A DNA stretch of 9,066 nt from Bacillota bacterium (GTDB lineage: Bacteria; Bacillota; Clostridia; Christensenellales; CAG-138). The position numbers and the translations under genes were made by a program. The notes under the pieces are model-generated. The model saw nothing but the letters and a program-made list of their open reading frames with translations. It searched no databases and had not been told where the DNA came from. Below, one piece after another: positions 5,522-9,066 of this stretch (position 1 is the first letter of the stretch; every line of letters begins with the position of its first letter). Where the stretch lies: assembly GCA_023416895.1 (NCBI GenBank), contig JAEZGQ010000244.1, forward strand, positions 1-9,066. The letters are read 5' to 3'.

Positions 5522-7785
5522 GCGTAAAAGTTATGGTGAAGCATCGTTTCATCAATTTCATATGCGTCGGCGTGATTGTGCTCGCGATGGTTTTTGCGGT
5601 GCTGTTTTCCTATACGCCGCTTCTTGGAATCCAAAAAGCGCAAAGCAAGCTTTCGTATGCGGATAAGCTGTTCGACGATAGCGTGGTGCATTCGCTCGAT
5701 ATTTCGGTTGACGAAGGCGAGTGGGCGGAGCTCATCAAAAACGCGAGCGGTAAGGAATACACGCTTTGCAGCCTCACCATCGACGGGGAAAGCTTTTCGG
5801 GTGCGGCCATCCGCACCAAGGGCAACACCTCACTTTCGAGCGTGCAAAGCCTTGGCGGTGAGCGGTACAGCTTTAAAGTGGAGTTTGACCACTACCAAAA
5901 CGGGCTTAGCTATTACGGCTTAGATAAGCTTTCGCTCAACAACCTCATCTTCGACAAAACCTACCTCAAGGACTTCCTCGTCTACAACATGATGGACTAT
6001 ATGGGCGTGGATACGCCGCTTGCAAGCTTTGTGCGCATCACCGTCAACGGCGAGCCATGGGGACTTTATCTCGCGGTGGAGGGTGTGGAGGAGGCGTTTG
6101 CCGAGCGCAACTACGGGCACGATTACGACGGCGAGCTTTATAAGCCCGACAGCCTCAGCATGGGCGCAGACGGCGAGGAGGCGGAAAATGAAAATGCCGC
6201 CGTCGGTGGGGATGTGGGCTTTTCCTTCCCGAACGGCGGGCAAATACCCAATATAGGCGGCTTTGAGTTGCCAGAGGGTATGGAGCTCCCCGAAGGGATG
6301 GAATTGCCTGACGGTGCCGAGATGCCGAACTTTGGCGATGCGCAATCCGGCGCGACGGTACGCGGCACCTCATCAGATGCAGCACTGCCTACGGTCACAC
6401 CCGACGTGAGCGCGAACAATGCCGCACAGCCTTCCGCAGCGCCTAATGCAAACGCAGCGCAAGGCGACACTCCCTCAAGCGGCGCGAAGGGGGGGCGCCC
6501 GAGCATGGGCGGCGGTGGAGGGGGAGGCATGTTCGGTGGCTCTTCCAACGATGTGGCGCTCGTGTACAGCGACGACTCGTTTTCGAGCTACTCTCACATT
6601 TTCGGAGGCGCGGTCTTTGACGATGTGACGGATGCCGACAAGCGGCGGCTCATCGCCTCGCTCAAGCAGATGAATGAGGGCGAAAACCTCGACGAGGTGG
6701 TGGATGTTGAGGAGGTGCTCAAGTATTTTGTGGTGCACAACTTCTCCCTCAACTTCGACAGCTATACCGGAAGCCTCATGCACAACTATTACCTCTATGA
6801 GGAAAACGGCAAGCTCTCCATGATACCGTGGGATTATAACCTCGCATTCGGCTCGTTTAACATGGGGGGCGGAGGAAGCACAAGTGGCATAGACAGCGCA
6901 ACAAGCCTTGTCAACTTTCCCATCGACACGCCGGTTTCGGGTACCACGATCAGCGCGAGGCCGCTTCTTTCAGCGCTTCTTTCAAACGAAACATACCTAG
7001 CGCAGTACCACGAATACTTCGACGAATTGATTGCGGGTTATTTTGAAAGCGGGCATTTCGAGGAGCTGATGGAGCGCATCGTTTCCCTCATCGGCCCCTG
7101 TGTTTCGGAGGACGCGACCGCCTTTTATACCTACGACGAGTTCGTAAAGGGTGCATCCACGCTTGAAAGCTTCTGCCTGCTTCGCGCTGAGAGTATACGC
7201 GGCCAGCTTTCGGGCACCATCCCCTCCACGAGCGAAGCGCAGAGCGCGGATTCTTCAAACCTTGTGGATGCAAGCTCCGTTATCGTTTCCGAAATGGGCT
7301 CCATGAGCGGCATGGGTGGCGGGCGAAACTTTAACATGCAAAGTCAAAACCCGGGCATAGCGCAGGGTGAAACAACAACGCCCGGCACAAATGCGCAAAG
7401 CGGCACGATGCCGCAGCAACCCTTTGACGGAACGGGCGCACAGGCCGCGCCGCCAAGCGGCACAGGCACGGCTAGGGAGGGGAGCACGCCCTCGCAAACG
7501 CCCTCTATAAGCGGTGAAACGGGAGGAAACGGCGCATGGGGCGGCGGGCAGATGCCGCCCGGCGCGCAAGGTGGCTTCATGCCGCAAATGCCCTCCGGAC
7601 AGCAGGGCGGGGGCAGTCCATGGAACACTGGAAACGGCACGTCGGAAAACGGTACTCTTCCGCAATTCGGAAATCAAAATGGCGGCATTGCCAACAACAG
7701 CCTCGTTTGGTGGCTTGTTGGCTCGGCGGCACTTCTTGTTGCAGCCCTGCTGTTTGCCATACTCTATAAGCGCAGGAGAGGATAA
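5518..7785 (+). CDS. CotH-family kinase, membrane-anchored at both ends
   Basis: The 755-residue product belongs to the CotH family, atypical protein kinases named after a Bacillus spore-coat kinase. A signal-anchor helix (10-30) is followed by the first half of the kinase fold: AAIRTKGNTSL (96-106), YYGLDKLSLNN (132-142), VNGEPWGLYLAVE (176-188) and GELYKPD (205-211). A disordered Gly/Pro/Met/Ala insert (about 215-345) follows, then the second half with LVYSDDSFSSYSHIF, VVHNFSLNFDSYTG (405-418; D414) and LSMIPWDYNLAFG (433-445; D439). D414 and D439 are spaced like the two catalytic aspartates of B. subtilis CotH. A second disordered arm (about 566-728) leads to a C-terminal helix (about 729-750) ending KRRRG. 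Predicted topology puts the kinase outside the cytosol. The TTG start overlaps the previous stop (TTGA); ATG 5533 is an equally plausible start. The substrate is unknown. Confidence 0.88.
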   Translation: MSVKVMVKHRFINFICVGVIVLAMVFAVLFSYTPLLGIQKAQSKLSYADKLFDDSVVHSLDISVDEGEWAELIKNASGKEYTLCSLTIDGESFSGAAIRTKGNTSLSSVQSLGGERYSFKVEFDHYQNGLSYYGLDKLSLNNLIFDKTYLKDFLVYNMMDYMGVDTPLASFVRITVNGEPWGLYLAVEGVEEAFAERNYGHDYDGELYKPDSLSMGADGEEAENENAAVGGDVGFSFPNGGQIPNIGGFELPEGMELPEGMELPDGAEMPNFGDAQSGATVRGTSSDAALPTVTPDVSANNAAQPSAAPNANAAQGDTPSSGAKGGRPSMGGGGGGGMFGGSSNDVALVYSDDSFSSYSHIFGGAVFDDVTDADKRRLIASLKQMNEGENLDEVVDVEEVLKYFVVHNFSLNFDSYTGSLMHNYYLYEENGKLSMIPWDYNLAFGSFNMGGGGSTSGIDSATSLVNFPIDTPVSGTTISARPLLSALLSNETYLAQYHEYFDELIAGYFESGHFEELMERIVSLIGPCVSEDATAFYTYDEFVKGASTLESFCLLRAESIRGQLSGTIPSTSEAQSADSSNLVDASSVIVSEMGSMSGMGGGRNFNMQSQNPGIAQGETTTPGTNAQSGTMPQQPFDGTGAQAAPPSGTGTAREGSTPSQTPSISGETGGNGAWGGGQMPPGAQGGFMPQMPSGQQGGGSPWNTGNGTSENGTLPQFGNQNGGIANNSLVWWLVGSAALLVAALLFAILYKRRRG
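6265..6318 (+). repeat. Three hexapeptide repeats (E-L-P-E/D-G-M/A) in the CotH insert
   Basis: Residues 250-267 read ELPEGM, ELPEGM, ELPDGA, followed by EMP. The first two peptides are identical, but their 18-base units differ at several third positions (gag ttg cca against gag ctc ccc). The repeat is therefore kept at protein level or is old, and is not a fresh slippage product. Confidence 0.7.
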
Positions 7786-7794
7786 GCAGAAAGT

Positions 7795-7820
7795 AAAAAA
7801 GTGCCCTGCGGCACTTTTTT
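7795..7820. terminator. Bidirectional intrinsic terminator after the CotH gene
   Basis: A perfect 11-bp stem (AAAAAAGTGCC, 7795-7805, with GGCACTTTTTT, 7810-7820) and a CTGC loop start 9 bases after the CotH stop. T runs on both strands let it end the VTC-DUF4956-CotH transcript on + and act as a backstop for the convergent GyrI-like gene on -. The inner nine bases of each arm are identical to those of the terminator at 4065. Confidence 0.88.
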
Positions 7821-7828
7821 GAGACTTG

Positions 7829-7957
7829 CAGGAACGTCCTGTGCCTGCGCACGGTCGGCCGTTCCTGATAAGAAACCCTTGCCTAGCAAGGCTTGACGCG
7901 AACGACGCACATGTCGCCGCTCGCGAACTTAGCTTCCGGGGGCAGCGGCCCCCGAAG
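7829..7957. repeat. Cluster of four hairpins in the CotH/GyrI-like intergenic region
   Basis: The region holds no convincing gene. Visible stems are CAGGAACG (7829-7836) with CGTTCCTG (7860-7867), enclosing GTGC/GCAC (7841-7844 with 7849-7852); CCTTGC (7877-7882) with GCAAGG (7886-7891); and a GC-rich stem 7933-7943 with 7948-7957 with one bulged C. So dense a set of inverted repeats suggests a dispersed intergenic repeat element or a structured RNA. Neither can be proved from one copy. Confidence 0.45.
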
Positions 7958-8013
7958 CCCCCAAGGGCTTTGTTAGCCTGACCGACGGAATGTTTGTTCC
8001 GTCGGTTTGTTAG
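7955..8013 (+). terminator. Two tandem terminator-like hairpins with the same TTTGTTAG tail
   Basis: AAGCCC/GGGCTT (7955-7960 with 7965-7970) and a 10-bp stem ACCGACGGAA/TTCCGTCGGT (7981-7990 with 7997-8006) are each followed by TTTGTTAG (7969-7976 and 8006-8013). The interrupted T tract is on +, so they would block read-through from the CotH side into the - gene. On - there is no U tract. Confidence 0.45.
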
Positions 8014-8036
8014 GTGTATAGGCAAATTTACCACGC

Positions 8037-8768
8037 TTATTCTGCGTCGTTGTCTGTTGCATTCTTTTCCGGCGGCTTTTTTGCCGCTTTTTTCTCTTCC
8101 TCGCGGCGCTTGAGATATTGGTTTACCACCACGCCTACGATGATGCCGATTGCGCCGAACAAAAGCGGTGCTGAGGAGGAGGTGCTCACGTTGGCGCCTA
8201 GGTACATAAAGGCGAACATGCTCAGCGAAACAACAAAAAGGTCGCGCACGCGCTTGCCCGTGCCAAAGCGCGGTGGCGTTTTTACTTCAAGCTTTTTGAC
8301 CGGCGCACGAAGCTGGCAGGGCACGCCGCTTCCAAAACCCGTATATACCTCCACCTCTGCCGTGCCGAGGTGGCCGTAGCCGGAACGGAAAAACCAGTTT
8401 TCATAAATTTCCGCCCAGCGCTCGCGCACTGCATCGGTCGTGGAATGCTCGCACTGAAATTGCGCAAAAAGTCCGCCCGGTATTTCGAGCGCCTCCATGC
8501 CTTCAGGCGGCTCCACCTCTGTTTCCACGCATACAAAAAAGTCGTAGCCGTCCTTGAGAAAATTGGTGCTTACGCCGAGAATCGGGGCACCGTCTCCGAA
8601 CTCTGCAAGGGAAGAAAGCCGGCCGTCGTTTTCGAGCTCCTTCCAAAACGCGGTCGCCACCGCCTGCCGTTCGCTTAGCTTGCCGCGGATGGCGCGTTTG
8701 TAGCCCACCGCGCGGATGGGCGGCCTGTCGCTTAGGGTGTAGGCGATGTTGTTGTGAAGCTGCTCCAA
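8037..8768 (-). CDS. GyrI-like effector-binding domain with two C-terminal membrane helices
   Basis: The 243-residue product, counted from TTG 8768, opens with a domain (about 1-163) resembling the GyrI-like / AraC effector-binding fold: IRAVGYKRAIRG (18-29), ILGVSTNF, YDFFVCVETEVEPPEG, ALEIPGGLFAQFQ and the EVYTG segment with E140 in the position of the usual pocket glutamate (ExY). That fold binds small, often cationic or lipophilic molecules, or proteins. A basic linker leads to two hydrophobic helices (about 176-192 and 200-218) and a charged tail, KRREEEKKAAKK. Both ends should face the cytosol, so the domain would be held on the inner membrane surface. GyrI-like domains are normally soluble or fused to HTH regulators, so this is an unusual layout. 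The open frame reaches 8882, but 8769-8882 contains the promoter and Shine-Dalgarno and is not counted as coding. Ligand and role unknown. Confidence 0.78.
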   Translation of the reverse strand: MEQLHNNIAYTLSDRPPIRAVGYKRAIRGKLSERQAVATAFWKELENDGRLSSLAEFGDGAPILGVSTNFLKDGYDFFVCVETEVEPPEGMEALEIPGGLFAQFQCEHSTTDAVRERWAEIYENWFFRSGYGHLGTAEVEVYTGFGSGVPCQLRAPVKKLEVKTPPRFGTGKRVRDLFVVSLSMFAFMYLGANVSTSSSAPLLFGAIGIIVGVVVNQYLKRREEEKKAAKKPPEKNATDNDAE

Positions 8769-8775
8769 AGCGGTT

Positions 8776-8781
8776 CTCCTT
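8776..8781 (-). promoter_or_regulatory. Ribosome binding site that fixes a TTG start
   Basis: Read on -, AAGGAG lies seven bases before TTG 8768. It decides the start of the GyrI-like gene; no upstream in-frame start has a comparable site. Confidence 0.82.
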
Positions 8782-8801
8782 AGAAAAGTGTTGTTTTTTT
8801 T

Positions 8802-8828
8802 ATTATACCATAAGAGCGAAGCGAACAA
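8802..8828 (-). promoter_or_regulatory. Extended -10 promoter of the GyrI-like gene
   Basis: On -, TGG followed by a perfect TATAAT (8807-8802) forms an extended -10 box. The -35 is weak (TTGTTC at 8828-8823, 15 bp away). The start would be near 8795, giving a leader of about 27 nt that carries the AAGGAG site. Confidence 0.65.
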
Positions 8829-8958
8829 GGTAGATTTCACATAGGTGCGCTCGGGCGCAGCCCAAAGATCGCATACGCACAAAAATAAACCGTATCATTG
8901 CCGCCTGTTACTATGATCGCACAGCGAAAGTGTGCGCGAAGGTCTTTTGCCGCGTTTG

Positions 8959-8986
8959 TTGAAATGGGCGGGAGGGCTGTGATAAG
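8959..8986 (+). promoter_or_regulatory. Candidate promoter of the right-edge gene
   Basis: TTGAAA (8959-8964), a 16-bp spacer and GATAAG (8981-8986) preceded by TGT (extended -10) would start transcription near 8993, about 35 bases before ATG 9029. The -10 matches only four of six positions. A 6-bp inverted repeat CGCACA/TGTGCG (8918-8923 with 8931-8936) lies upstream and could be an operator. Confidence 0.45.
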
Positions 8987-9028
8987 CTTAGCGGAGCATC
9001 GTGTTATGTTTCGGAAAGAAGGGGTTTT

Positions 9029-9066
9029 ATGAAGGGCGCGCTGTTTTACGAGGGCTTTGAGGCGGA
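9029..9066 (+). CDS. N-terminal fragment of an unidentified protein, possibly DJ-1/PfpI-like
   Basis: Only 12 complete codons are present before the right window edge. GAAGGGG (9018-9024) sits four bases before the ATG, and a plausible promoter lies upstream, so the start is credible. The peptide MKGALFYEGFEA resembles the first strand and turn of DJ-1/PfpI (ThiJ) proteins, where a strand is followed by an EGFEE-type motif with the conserved glutamate. That match rests on a few residues and is tentative. The gene is divergent from the GyrI-like gene. Confidence 0.5.
   Translation, partial: MKGALFYEGFEA

Noticed and set aside
5518..7785. Sporulation locus, because of the CotH name.
   Set aside because: No other spore-coat gene or sporulation promoter is visible, and the protein is membrane-anchored; the family name alone does not show a spore role.
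7255..8034. Open frame of 259 codons on -, antisense to the CotH 3' end and running through the hairpin region.
   Set aside because: Its Arg/Ala/Cys-rich composition mirrors the CotH codons, it covers terminators, and it shows no family pattern or ribosome binding site.
8769..8882. Longer N terminus of the GyrI-like protein up to 8882.
   Set aside because: This stretch contains an extended -10 box and a perfect Shine-Dalgarno for TTG 8768, and its peptide is not conserved-looking.
1..9066. CRISPR array, IS element, tRNA or rRNA.
   Set aside because: No regularly spaced repeats, transposase motifs, target-site duplications or tRNA cloverleaf/CCA patterns were seen on either strand.

Overview
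The window looks like chromosomal DNA from a moderately GC-rich member of the Bacillota, probably an uncultivated Clostridia-type lineage. I infer this from sigma-A-like TTGACA/TATAAT promoters, GGAGG-type ribosome binding sites, U-tract terminators, use of TTG starts, and a gene set (short alanyl-tRNA synthetase, VTC domain protein, DUF4956 protein, CotH kinase) that I associate with such genomes. No phylogenetic marker was compared, so the placement is an inference. No IS element, CRISPR array, tRNA or rRNA is visible, and no gene-free stretch exceeds 300 bases.

Left part (1-1331). The window opens in the 3' end of a small helix-turn-helix (sigma region 4 / ArpU-like) gene on +. Three hairpins follow, the last a bidirectional terminator, and separate it from a convergent membrane-anchored periplasmic-binding-protein-like gene on -. 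That gene and alaS diverge from a compact promoter pair whose two -35 boxes occupy almost the same bases. The leftward transcript is predicted to start at, or within a base or so of, its own ATG.

Centre (1332-4104). alaS encodes a compact 597-residue alanyl-tRNA synthetase without the beta-barrel and the C-terminal DHHA1/C-Ala region. A perfect 13-bp hairpin separates it from a DUF695-RraB fusion gene. The next U-tract terminator comes only after that second gene, so the two may be co-transcribed.

Operon of most interest (4134-7785). Three tightly packed + genes encode a VTC-type polyphosphate polymerase domain (cytosolic, with no SPX or membrane part), a four-TM DUF4956 protein with an ACT-like cytosolic tail, and a 755-residue CotH-family kinase held in the membrane at both ends, with long disordered Gly/Pro/Met-rich arms. 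My reading is a membrane polyphosphate/phosphotransfer module: VTC would make polyphosphate inside, DUF4956 could organise or move it, and CotH would act outside, where ATP is scarce. The gene association and the individual families are established; the mechanism is a hypothesis. The operon is bracketed by two terminators with identical arms.

Right part (7786-9066). A hairpin-rich gene-free stretch of about 250 bases is followed by a convergent - gene for a GyrI-like effector-binding domain fused to two C-terminal membrane helices. Its start is corrected to a TTG with a perfect Shine-Dalgarno. A divergent + gene, possibly DJ-1/PfpI-like, begins at 9029 and runs off the window.
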